Positions 49,942 to 58,067 of a DNA stretch of 64,000 nt are shown piece by piece. A model generated the notes under the pieces. It did no database searches, was not told where the DNA came from, and was given only the letters and a program-made list of their open reading frames with translations. Every line of letters begins with the position of its first letter. Position 1 is the first letter of the stretch. The stretch lies in NCBI GenBank assembly GCA_964623265.1, contig CAZUTK010000006.1:1-64000 (forward strand), read 5' to 3'. The translations under genes were made by a program, and so were the position numbers. Source of the stretch: CAZUTK01 sp964623265. GTDB lineage: Bacteria > Electryoneota > B3-LCP.

Positions 49942-50437
49942 TCTTGACCGCCTTCTCTATGAACGGCAAAATGCGGGTGGTCTCTTCATCCAGCTCCTGA
50001 TAGGTGTTCAAATACACGTTTTCGTCGCCGGAGATGGGGTCGTCTATGGACAGGATCCCGCCGGGATGATCCGGCGGAAGGCCGAATTCCTTCAGCAGAA
50101 ACGTGCGCGGAGCCGCCGTGGGGTCGAGCCGCCGGATGGCTTCCACGTGAGTATAGTCCATTCCCAGGATCAGATCGCTGTGAGTGATCAGCCAGGGCGT
50201 CACCGGCTGCGAACGATGCTTCGACAGATCAATGTGGAAATACCCCGCCACGAACTGCGCCCGCAATGTGGCGGGCTGACCTTCGATGGCATGCGTCCCC
50301 GCCGATAGAATGCGCACCTTCTTTCGCAATGCGCCCTGCACCTTCTGCTTCAACAGGGCTTCCGCCATCGGGCTGCGGCAGAGATTGCCGGTGCAGACGA
50401 AGAGAATCTGAAACTTCCCATCAGGCCCAAAGGGCAT
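49931..50437 (-). CDS. Low-molecular-weight protein tyrosine phosphatase
   Basis: A 168-residue LMW-PTP. The catalytic P-loop is CTGNLCRS (Cys-x5-Arg) at about residues 15-22, with the general-acid Asp in DDPISGDE near residue 136. In capsule and EPS clusters such enzymes (Wzb) remove phosphates from the Wzc-type tyrosine kinase and control chain length. No such kinase is in the window. Arsenate reductase of the same fold is less likely in this setting. Confidence 0.88.
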   Translation of the reverse strand: MPFGPDGKFQILFVCTGNLCRSPMAEALLKQKVQGALRKKVRILSAGTHAIEGQPATLRAQFVAGYFHIDLSKHRSQPVTPWLITHSDLILGMDYTHVEAIRRLDPTAAPRTFLLKEFGLPPDHPGGILSIDDPISGDENVYLNTYQELDEETTRILPFIEKAVKSVG

Positions 50438-50533
50438 ACTCGAACTCCTGTTTGAAACCGCTTTCTTCCGCGACGGCGCCGCAATCGTCGCGCGAGGAAT
50501 CGCCGGCGAAACCCCGCCAGAGAGAGGCGCCGG

Positions 50534-51160
50534 TCAACCCCGAAGAATCTCTCCGATCACCGCCTCGATTTCCTCACCAGTCACCACCCCCTCCCGCAGC
50601 AGCTTCGGGGGATCCGAGCAGAGATCCAACACCGCGGAAGCGCGGCCTTGAAGATCTCCCCCCTCCACCACCAGATCCACCGCCGCGATCAGACTGGGAT
50701 CGAGATCCGCGCAGGAAACGGCGGCGGGCTTCCCGCTTGGATTGGCGCTGGTGCTGACCAGAGCGCATTCCAGCCGGTACAGCAACGCCCGGCACCAGGG
50801 ATGAGAACTGATCCTCACCCCCACGCCGCCTCCGGGTCCGACCAGCCGCGGCGGTAGCCCAGCCTTCGCTGGCAGGATCATCGTCAGCGGACCGGGCCAG
50901 AAGCGCCGCGCCAGCCTCTGCGCCGCCGGCGGGAAAATGCGGGCATACCGCCGGATTTGTTCAATATCGCGCACCAGCAACAGGTATTTCGCATGCTCCG
51001 CCGATCCTTTGATGCGCGCGATGCGTTCGATCGCCGCGCCATTGCAGGCACCGGCGCCCAGCCCGTAAACCGTCTCGGTCGGGTAAATCAGCACCCCGCC
51101 GCGCCGAATCCAATCCGCCGCTTTCTCCAGCTCGGCGGACTCATTCGAAACCACATCCAT
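50534..51160 (-). CDS. tsaC: Threonylcarbamoyl-AMP synthase (TsaC/Sua5/YrdC)
   Basis: This enzyme makes threonylcarbamoyl-AMP for the t6A37 modification of ANN-decoding tRNAs. The 208 residues form one YrdC domain, without the Sua5 extension. Motifs are GGVLIYPTETVYGLGAGA, RFWPGPLTMILPAK, VGVRISSHP and STSANPSGKPAA. ATG 51160 shares its first base with the lptE stop; a GTG one codon earlier is the alternative start. A housekeeping gene embedded in the LPS operon. Confidence 0.93.
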   Translation of the reverse strand: MDVVSNESAELEKAADWIRRGGVLIYPTETVYGLGAGACNGAAIERIARIKGSAEHAKYLLLVRDIEQIRRYARIFPPAAQRLARRFWPGPLTMILPAKAGLPPRLVGPGGGVGVRISSHPWCRALLYRLECALVSTSANPSGKPAAVSCADLDPSLIAAVDLVVEGGDLQGRASAVLDLCSDPPKLLREGVVTGEEIEAVIGEILRG

Positions 51161-51696
51161 CACCAGCCGGAAACCGTCTGATTCAAGACATCCTGCGCCA
51201 GTTTCTCAATCGCCTGCTGAAATCCCGCCTGGCGTTCTTCCGGGCTGACGGAAGTGTGCTGGTACGTCCCCCAGGCGCTGAAATCCTGCTCCCAGACCAC
51301 CTGATCGTTCTTCTGGTCGTAATACTGCATCCGTACGGTGATCGTCAGCTTGTATTCCCCCACGCTGAAATTCTGACCGCCGCCGCTCTGTTGATCATAC
51401 GTGTAGGGGACGTCATCCACCCGCAGCAGAGTCCCCCGCAGGACGGAATCGGCTCCGTTCAAATCCACGATCTTCAACGTGTTATCCCGCTGAATCTCGC
51501 TGATGATCTTATCCGTGATCTGCTCGACGACGCCGTATTCCGCCGTCTCATTCTTCAGCAACGGCACGGCAACCGTCTTCAAATGAGACGGCATCGCACC
51601 GGTGAAGGAATAGCGCATGCAGGCGCAGAAGATCGTCGGGCATAGCAGAAGGTAAAAAACGGATAAAACCCGACGGTTCACAGGGTTACAAGCCAT
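51160..51696 (-). CDS. lptE: LptE-like LPS-assembly lipoprotein
   Basis: The start is ATG 51696, overlapping the sigma-54 activator gene by 11 nt. The signal peptide ends in the lipobox-like IFCAC (Cys27), so it is a lipoprotein. The rest has the LptE pattern: MRYSFTGAMPSHLKTVAVP, then TDKIISEIQRDNTLKIVD and DSVLRGTLLRVDDVPYTYD, with a late WEQDFSAWGTY segment. LptE plugs the LptD barrel that inserts LPS in the outer membrane. Its position in the LPS cluster supports the role; lptD is not in the window. Confidence 0.88.
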   Translation of the reverse strand: MACNPVNRRVLSVFYLLLCPTIFCACMRYSFTGAMPSHLKTVAVPLLKNETAEYGVVEQITDKIISEIQRDNTLKIVDLNGADSVLRGTLLRVDDVPYTYDQQSGGGQNFSVGEYKLTITVRMQYYDQKNDQVVWEQDFSAWGTYQHTSVSPEERQAGFQQAIEKLAQDVLNQTVSGW

Positions 51697-52795
51697 ATTC
51701 TTTGATTTTGCGGTAAAGAGTCCTCTCGCTGATTCCCAATGCATCCGAAGCCTTGCGGCGGTTGCCCTGGTGATCGCGCAGCGCCTTCTGGATCTGTTCG
51801 CGCTCCAGTTCCGCCAGCGTCGCCGGGGATCCGGCTTCGTCCGCCATGATTTCACCCGCGGAATCCCAAGACGGCTGCGCGATTGCCCCGCCTCTGCTCA
51901 GATGATTCTTAATTTCCGCGATGTCGCGTTTCAATTCTAACAGCAAGGTCAGCATAAATTCCGAATCCAAGCCGCTGCTGCGCGGAATATGCACCGGCAA
52001 GTACGACGAGGGGCGGCTCAGCCGTCGTAGGTAGTTTCCCACTACGGCTTCATTCAGAGGATTCCCCCTTTCCAGAATCACGAGACTCTCCAGAAAGTGC
52101 TTCAACTCGCGCACATTGCCTTCCCAATACGCGTTTTTCAGCAGAGTCATCGCGCCGTCGCTGATTTTCGGCAAGGGGATGTTGTTCCGCCTGCAGACGT
52201 CTTCCAGAAAGATCTCCACCAGCAGAGGAATATCGTCGCGGCGTTCCCGCAGAGGCGGCAATGCGATATTCACGGCGCGAAGCCGGAAATAGAGATCCTG
52301 CCGGAATTGACCCAATGAAACCGCTTCCGCCAGATCCCGGTTGCTGGCGGCGATCACCCGCACATTGGCTTTTTCCGTCTGCGAAGAACCGACCTTCATG
52401 AACTCGCCCATCTCGATGACGCGCAGGATCTTCGCCTGCGCCTCCAGCGGCATTTCGCCGATCTCATCCAGGAAGATCGTGCCGCCGTCCGCCATCTCAA
52501 AATAGCCTTTGCGCGTACGGTCCGCCGAAGTGAACGCGCCGCGCACATGCCCGAAGACCTCGCTTTCGAAAATCCCTTCCGGTATGGCGCCGCAATTGAC
52601 CGTGATCATCGGGTATTTGGCGCGGTTGGAAAGCTGATGAATCGCGTTCGCCACCAGTTCCTTGCCCGTGCCCGATTCCCCCGTGATCAGCACCGTGATA
52701 TCCGTGGGCGCCACCTGCCGGATGACCTGCTTGACCTGATGCATCTGCGGAGTGTTGCCCACCAATCCGAAAAAACTTTCCTGCTGATAAACCAT
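51686..52795 (-). CDS. Sigma-54-dependent activator without receiver domain
   Basis: An AAA+ enhancer-binding protein of 369 residues. The start MVYQQESFFGLVGNTPQM leads straight into the AAA+ core, with no regulatory N-terminal domain. Walker A is GESGTGKE (39-46) and Walker B is GTIFLDE (105-111). The sigma-54 contact loop reads GAFTSA (86-91) instead of GAFTGA. The C-terminus is a Fis-type helix-turn-helix (NRRKASDALGISERTLYRKI). It would activate sigma-54 promoters, perhaps constitutively. It sits 2 nt after the MBL gene and overlaps lptE. Its target promoters are unknown. Confidence 0.9.
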   Translation of the reverse strand: MVYQQESFFGLVGNTPQMHQVKQVIRQVAPTDITVLITGESGTGKELVANAIHQLSNRAKYPMITVNCGAIPEGIFESEVFGHVRGAFTSADRTRKGYFEMADGGTIFLDEIGEMPLEAQAKILRVIEMGEFMKVGSSQTEKANVRVIAASNRDLAEAVSLGQFRQDLYFRLRAVNIALPPLRERRDDIPLLVEIFLEDVCRRNNIPLPKISDGAMTLLKNAYWEGNVRELKHFLESLVILERGNPLNEAVVGNYLRRLSRPSSYLPVHIPRSSGLDSEFMLTLLLELKRDIAEIKNHLSRGGAIAQPSWDSAGEIMADEAGSPATLAELEREQIQKALRDHQGNRRKASDALGISERTLYRKIKEYGL

Positions 52796-52797
52796 AA

Positions 52798-53562
52798 TCA
52801 AAGTCGAAAATCCATGCCGTCCTGCGCGAAGGTGATTTCCAGCCCGCCGCGCCGTGCATCCTGTATAAAACCTCCCGCCGACCAATCGGTTTCCGGCAGG
52901 ACGTGCGTCAGGATCAGATGACGCAAGTCCATTTCCAACGACCAACGCACGACCCGTGCAAGATCAATGTGAGCCCCTTCCAAAACCAGTAAATCCCCGG
53001 GTCGAACGTTGTCCGTGACATCGCTGAAGTCGCCCACATCGCCGGAATAGTATAGGGACTTCCCACCCGCGCGGACTCGGAAGGAGTATGCCCGCGTCTC
53101 CAGGTTGGGCAGTTTCAGCTCATCCCAGCGCTGCAGATGCCGGGTCGGATAGGTTTCCAGAAGTAAATCCACCCCGATTTCATGGCGGCTTCCCAGCGCT
53201 TTCAGATGATAACGGGGGTGGATCTCGCCGTTGACCAGATAAAGCTGATTCAAGATCCCCTGGAACGCGCCGATCGCGCCTTCCGGCAGATAGATGTCCA
53301 GCGTCCGGCGGCTGCGCTTCATGTGCAGATACTGAAGCAGCATGAAGATCCCCACGCAGTGATCCGGATGCGTGTGCGTGATAAAGACGTTCCGCACTTC
53401 CAGCGGATCCAATTTCCAGCGAAGCAGCGAAGAACAAGCCCCTTCGCCCGCGTCCAGCAGATGCATTTCGCCGGGCCGGTGGAGAGCCAGCGCCGCGTGA
53501 GCCCGGTCGGGAACGGGAAGACCGGATGCCGATCCCAAAATCGTCAGATGAAAATCAGCCAT
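52798..53562 (-). CDS. Metallo-beta-lactamase-fold hydrolase (RNase Z-like)
   Basis: A 254-residue MBL-fold protein. It starts FHLTILGSASGLPVPDRAHA, has LLDAGEGACSSLLRW and the metal motif THTHPDHCVGIFMLL (HxHxDH), followed by YSGDVGDFSDV and ILTHVLPETDW. The layout is that of RNase Z and its relatives, but the long RNase Z exosite arm is missing, so the substrate is uncertain. ATG 53562 has GGAGAGAA upstream and overlaps galE by 8 nt. Confidence 0.88.
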   Translation of the reverse strand: MADFHLTILGSASGLPVPDRAHAALALHRPGEMHLLDAGEGACSSLLRWKLDPLEVRNVFITHTHPDHCVGIFMLLQYLHMKRSRRTLDIYLPEGAIGAFQGILNQLYLVNGEIHPRYHLKALGSRHEIGVDLLLETYPTRHLQRWDELKLPNLETRAYSFRVRAGGKSLYYSGDVGDFSDVTDNVRPGDLLVLEGAHIDLARVVRWSLEMDLRHLILTHVLPETDWSAGGFIQDARRGGLEITFAQDGMDFRL

Positions 53563-54478
53563 TTCTCTCCATGAAGAATTCGAGAGTCCTGCGCAAGCCT
53601 TCCACCAACTCCACTTCCGGCTTCCATCCGTAGCGCCGCCGCGCCAGATCCCACGCAATGACGCTGCGCTGCTGTTCGCCTTTCTTGGCGGGTCCGTGGC
53701 GTTCCGGCGCCTGAAAATTCCCCGCTTGATTCAGGAGCCGGAAAATGGTGTTGACATCGGTCTCCTTCGCCGTCCCGATGTTGACGGCTCCGTTCAGCGG
53801 CTGCTTCAGCGTCAGGAGATTGGCGCGAGCCACATCTTCCACAAAGACGTAATCCCGCGTCTGTCTGCCATCGCCGTTGATGACCGCCTCCCGCCCGTGA
53901 ATCAGCCGGTCGCAGAAGATGGCCACCACGCCGGCTTCGCCGTGCGGATTCTGCCGGGGTCCGTACACATTGGCATAGCGGTGAGCCGTATATTTGATGC
54001 CGTGCACGGCATGATAATAAAAGAGATACCGCTCAACGGTGTATTTAGCGATGCCGTACGGCGACAGAGGCCTCACGGGATGCTCCTCGCCCGCCGGGAA
54101 AATATCCTGCTCGCCGTAAAGCGCCCCGCCCGTGGAAGCGAATTGCACGTATTTCACGCCGTGCTTCAAACAGAGCTCCAGCAGGTTCAGACTGCCCAGG
54201 ATGTTCACCCGGGCATCGAACAGGGGATCCCCGACGGAAATTCGCACATCTATCTGCGCCGCGTGATGGTTCAGGACGTCGAACCGGCCCTCTACGAAAA
54301 CGCGCTCCACTGCAGGGTCGGTGATGTCCATCTGATAAAACCGAGCCGCGGCGGGAATGTTCTCCCGTACTCCGGTAGTGAGATTATCCAGAATGGTGAC
54401 GTTATGTCCCTCGCGGATGAAGAGATCCGCGACGTGGGATCCGATGAAACCGGCTCCGCCGGTGATGAGGATTCTCAT
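53555..54478 (-). CDS. UDP-glucose 4-epimerase-like NAD-dependent epimerase
   Basis: An extended short-chain dehydrogenase of 307 residues. It has GGAGFIGSHVADLF (NAD loop, residues 7-20), FASTGGALYG with the catalytic Ser/Thr, and YGIAKYTVERY with the catalytic Tyr-x3-Lys. HRYANVYGPRQNPHGEAGVV is typical of GalE-like enzymes. It probably makes a UDP-sugar donor for the glycan cluster. It lies 40 nt after purD. Confidence 0.9.
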   Translation of the reverse strand: MRILITGGAGFIGSHVADLFIREGHNVTILDNLTTGVRENIPAAARFYQMDITDPAVERVFVEGRFDVLNHHAAQIDVRISVGDPLFDARVNILGSLNLLELCLKHGVKYVQFASTGGALYGEQDIFPAGEEHPVRPLSPYGIAKYTVERYLFYYHAVHGIKYTAHRYANVYGPRQNPHGEAGVVAIFCDRLIHGREAVINGDGRQTRDYVFVEDVARANLLTLKQPLNGAVNIGTAKETDVNTIFRLLNQAGNFQAPERHGPAKKGEQQRSVIAWDLARRRYGWKPEVELVEGLRRTLEFFMERNG

Positions 54479-54518
54479 AAAAAGACAGCGCCTTCCAATT
54501 GAATTCTTATTCCCTTAA

Positions 54519-55805
54519 CTACGATGCCGACAACTTATTCTCGTTCCTCAACCCCTTATCCCCAATATCCTTCCTGTAGATCTTCCCTTCGAACTGGATC
54601 GCCTCCACGCCTGCATAAGCAGCTTGCAGCGCCGCGCGCAGATGACTGCCGATGCCCGTCACCCCCAGCACCCGCCCGCCGTCCGTCACCAGACGATCAC
54701 CCTCCTGCTTCGTCCCGGCGTGAAAGACGACGACTCCCTGCGGCACCTTCTCCAGTCCGGTGATCACCTTCCCCTTCTCGTACTTTCCCGGGTATCCCGC
54801 GGATGCCAGCACCACGCAGGCGGCGGCGCGGTTCTGCTGAAAAACCTTCAGATTGAAAATCCGTTTCTGCAGCACGGCGCACAGAGCGTCCAGAAAATCG
54901 CCTTCGTAGAGCGGGAGAACGGCTTGCGTCTCCGGGTCGCCGAACCGGCAGTTGTACTCGAGGACGCGCGGACCCCGCGCAGTAATCATCAATCCGACGT
55001 AGAAGCAGCCGACGTACGGCGTCCCGTTCTGCCGCATATAGCGGATCGTCGGCTTGATGATCCTCGACTGGATGAAGACCCGCAGCGGCAGCGAAATCAG
55101 CGGCGCGGGAGCATACGCCCCCATCCCGCCGGTATTGGGTCCCCGGTCGCCGTCCAGCAGCTTCTTGTGATCCTGCGAGAAGGGCAGAAGATAATGATTG
55201 GTGCCGTCCACCAGAGCCAGAGCGGAGGCTTCTTCCCCTTCCAGAAACTCTTCGAGCACTACGCTGGATCCGGCTTCCCCGAAGCGCCCGTCCACCAGCA
55301 TCTCCCGCAACGCCGCTTCAGCTTCATCCCATTCGCGGCAGATCACCACCCCTTTCCCCGCCGCCAAACCCGACGCCTTCACGACCATCGGAAAGGAGAA
55401 CGTCTTCGCGTCCGCCACGGCTTTTTCGTAATCCGTATGCACGGCGAAGTACGCTCCGGGAATGCCGTTCTTTCGCATGAAATTCCGCGCGAACGCTTTC
55501 GAACCCTCCAGCATCGCCGCTTCCTTGGAGGGACCGAAGATCGCCAGTTTCTCCTTCTCGAATCGGTTGACGATGCCGTTCACCAGAGGTGCTTCCGGAC
55601 CAACCACCGTCAGGTCAATGCGCTCGCTTCTGGCGAAATCCACCAAGCCTTCAAAATCCTCCGCCTGAATCGCCACACACTCCGCGATCTGCGCGATGCC
55701 GGCATTGCCGGGGGCGCAGTAGAGGCGTTCCAGTTTGCTGCTTTGCGCCAGCTTCCAGCAGAGGGCATGCTCTCTGCCGCCGGAACCGATGACCAAAACT
55801 TTCAA
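54519..55805 (-). CDS. purD: Phosphoribosylamine-glycine ligase
   Basis: The second step of purine synthesis (glycinamide ribonucleotide). It is an ATP-grasp enzyme of 428 residues with KVLVIGSGGREHALCWKLA, GPEAPLVNGIV, VKASGLAAGKGVVIC and GDRGPNTGGMGAYAP. The start is TTG 55805, overlapping the uvrB stop (TTGA); no ATG fits the conserved N-terminus. No other pur genes are near. Confidence 0.95.
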   Translation of the reverse strand: MKVLVIGSGGREHALCWKLAQSSKLERLYCAPGNAGIAQIAECVAIQAEDFEGLVDFARSERIDLTVVGPEAPLVNGIVNRFEKEKLAIFGPSKEAAMLEGSKAFARNFMRKNGIPGAYFAVHTDYEKAVADAKTFSFPMVVKASGLAAGKGVVICREWDEAEAALREMLVDGRFGEAGSSVVLEEFLEGEEASALALVDGTNHYLLPFSQDHKKLLDGDRGPNTGGMGAYAPAPLISLPLRVFIQSRIIKPTIRYMRQNGTPYVGCFYVGLMITARGPRVLEYNCRFGDPETQAVLPLYEGDFLDALCAVLQKRIFNLKVFQQNRAAACVVLASAGYPGKYEKGKVITGLEKVPQGVVVFHAGTKQEGDRLVTDGGRVLGVTGIGSHLRAALQAAYAGVEAIQFEGKIYRKDIGDKGLRNENKLSAS

Positions 55806-57829
55806 TCCGATGTTCTCCTCGAACTAGCGGGATTCAACTCTTCTTTCAATCTCTGTATCTCATCGCGCAGCCTCGCCGCGCGTTCGAATTCCAATTCCCG
55901 AGCGGCTCTCTTCATCTCTTGCTCCAGGCGGGAGATGATCTCCTCCAGCTCCCACTCGGTCATATAATCCCGGCGGGCGTCTTTCGCCAACCTCGCCATC
56001 TCCTCCGGAACCCGCGTCTTGGCGTCCGCGGCGGTCGTCGCCTTCAAGATGTCGTCCACCGTCTTGCGGATAGTCGTGGGCGTGATGCCGTGTTCCACGT
56101 TGTACTTCGCCTGAGCCCTCCGGCGGCGTTCCGTCTCCTCGATGACCTTGCGCATAGACTCCGTGATTTCATCGGCGTAGAAAATGACCCTCCCCGCCGC
56201 ATTGCGCGCTGCCCGGCCCGCAGTCTGCATCAGCGAACGTTCGCTGCGCAGAAACCCCTCTTTATCGGCGTCTAGGATGGCGACCAGTGAAACCTCGGGC
56301 AGATCCAATCCCTCCCGAAGAAGGTTGATCCCCACCAGCACATCAAATTCCGCCAGCCGCAGGTCGCGCAGGATTTCCACCCGATCCAGAGACTCGATCT
56401 CAGAATGCAGATACCGCACGCGGATATCCACCCCTTTCAGGTATTCCGTCAGATCCTCCGCCATCCGCTTGGTCAGCGTGGTAACCAGCACGCGCTCGCC
56501 CCGCTCCACCACCCGCCGGATCTCCTCGATCAAATCATCAATCTGCCCCGCAACCGGTTTGACCACGATCTCCGGATCCATCAAACCCGTCGGGCGGATG
56601 ATCTGCTCCACCACCACGCCCCCGCTCCGCTCCAGTTCGTACTCCGCCGGCGTGGCACTGACGAACAGCGCCTTCTTCACCAGCGCTTCCCATTCCTCGA
56701 AACGCAGCGGACGGTTGTCCAGCGCAGAAGGCAGCCGAAAACCGTATTCCACCAGCACCGTCTTGCGCGCGCGGTCGCCGTTATACATCCCGCGGATCTG
56801 CGGCACGGTGACGTGCGATTCATCCACGATCATCAGAAAATCTTCGGGGAAATAGTCTATCAGCGTCCAGGGTCGGTCGCCGGGATTGCGCCCCGCCAGA
56901 TGGCGCGAATAGTTCTCGATTCCGGAACAATACCCCACTTCCCGCAGCATCTCCAAGTCGAATTTCGTGCGCTGTTCCAGGCGCTGAGCTTCCAGAAGTT
57001 TGCCCTCCGATCGCAACTGAGCCAGACGTTCATCCAGTTCTTCGGATATCGCCCGCAGAGCATTCTGCAAGCCGGGCAACGTAGTCACAAAGTGCTTCGC
57101 CGGATAGATCGCCGCCTTTTCGCGCTCCTCGATCACTTCACCCGTCAAGGGAGTGAAGCGCGTGATCCGATCCAGCGCATCCCCCCAGAACTCCAGACGC
57201 AGCGCTTCCTCTTCATACGCAGGGTGGATTTCAATCACATCCCCTCTCACGCGGAAGGATCCTCGGGGAAATTCGAGATTGTTGCGCGTGTAGTACATCT
57301 CCACCAGTCGAGTCAGCAGTTCCTTGCGGGGATAACTTTGACCCTTCTCCAGAAAGAGCAGCAGATTGCGGTAATCCTGCGGGGAACCTAAGTTGTAGAT
57401 GCACGAGACCGAAGCCACGATGATGACGTCATCGCGCTCCATCAACGACGACGTGGCGCGCAGCCGCAGACGATCTATTTCGTCGTTGATGGAAGTCTCC
57501 TTCTCGATGTAGGTGTCCGTCGTGGGGATGTAGGCTTCCGGCTGGTAATAATCGTAGTAGCTGATGAAATACTCCACGGCATTGTGCGGAAAAAACGACT
57601 TGAACTCCCCATACAGCTGCGCCGCCAGAGTCTTGTTGTGCGACATCACCAGCGTGGGACGCCCCCAGCGTTCGATTACGTTCGCCATCGTGAAGGTCTT
57701 GCCGGAACCGGTGACCCCCAGCAGAGTCTGGAAACGCTGTCCCTGTTCCAGCCCTGCCACCAGCCGCTCGATCGCCTGAGCCTGGTCCCCTTGCGGCTGA
57801 AAATCGCTGACCAATTGAAATCTCGACAT
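55802..57829 (-). CDS. uvrB: Excinuclease ABC subunit UvrB
   Basis: The damage-verifying helicase-like subunit of nucleotide excision repair. The 675 residues have LLGVTGSGKTFTMANVI (Walker A), the beta-hairpin region YYDYYQPEAYIPTTDTYIEK, IVDESHVTVPQI (helicase motif II) and LREGLDLPEVSLVAILDADK. A C-terminal UVR motif (about residues 630-665) is followed by a short tail. It is the first gene of the long minus-strand unit and has its own promoter. Confidence 0.97.
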   Translation of the reverse strand: MSRFQLVSDFQPQGDQAQAIERLVAGLEQGQRFQTLLGVTGSGKTFTMANVIERWGRPTLVMSHNKTLAAQLYGEFKSFFPHNAVEYFISYYDYYQPEAYIPTTDTYIEKETSINDEIDRLRLRATSSLMERDDVIIVASVSCIYNLGSPQDYRNLLLFLEKGQSYPRKELLTRLVEMYYTRNNLEFPRGSFRVRGDVIEIHPAYEEEALRLEFWGDALDRITRFTPLTGEVIEEREKAAIYPAKHFVTTLPGLQNALRAISEELDERLAQLRSEGKLLEAQRLEQRTKFDLEMLREVGYCSGIENYSRHLAGRNPGDRPWTLIDYFPEDFLMIVDESHVTVPQIRGMYNGDRARKTVLVEYGFRLPSALDNRPLRFEEWEALVKKALFVSATPAEYELERSGGVVVEQIIRPTGLMDPEIVVKPVAGQIDDLIEEIRRVVERGERVLVTTLTKRMAEDLTEYLKGVDIRVRYLHSEIESLDRVEILRDLRLAEFDVLVGINLLREGLDLPEVSLVAILDADKEGFLRSERSLMQTAGRAARNAAGRVIFYADEITESMRKVIEETERRRRAQAKYNVEHGITPTTIRKTVDDILKATTAADAKTRVPEEMARLAKDARRDYMTEWELEEIISRLEQEMKRAARELEFERAARLRDEIQRLKEELNPASSRRTSD

Positions 57830-57889
57830 CTTCTCTTCACGAATGGAGAAAACTCCGGCTGCTCCTTTTCGCGCCGCGGAGTATTTTAG

Positions 57890-57918
57890 AATATACAGAT
57901 AAAGCGCGCTTGTGTCAA
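57890..57918 (-). promoter_or_regulatory. Promoter of uvrB and the glycan operon
   Basis: On the minus strand, -35 TTGACA (57913-57918) and -10 TATATT (57890-57895) have a 17-bp spacer. The leader is about 55 nt to the ATG at 57829. No LexA-like operator is evident. Confidence 0.75.
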
Positions 57919-58013
57919 GGTAAAAGATGACCTTGTCTTCAAAAACGGACGACTGACTGACAGAACGTCAGAATCGCGCGCATCGTTTCTTCGAGATCAG
58001 CGGCATCCCCGCA

Positions 58014-58046
58014 ATGCGAAAGGCGCCTTTCGGGCGCCTTCCGCAT
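58014..58046 (-). terminator. Long hairpin after the S8 protease gene
   Basis: A 14-bp stem with one mismatch (58014-58027 with 58033-58046) around a 5-nt loop lies 22 nt downstream of the protease stop. No T-run follows on the minus strand, so it may be a processing or weak termination site. Confidence 0.45.
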
Positions 58047-58067
58047 CAGGTTCTGCCGAATCCCGGA

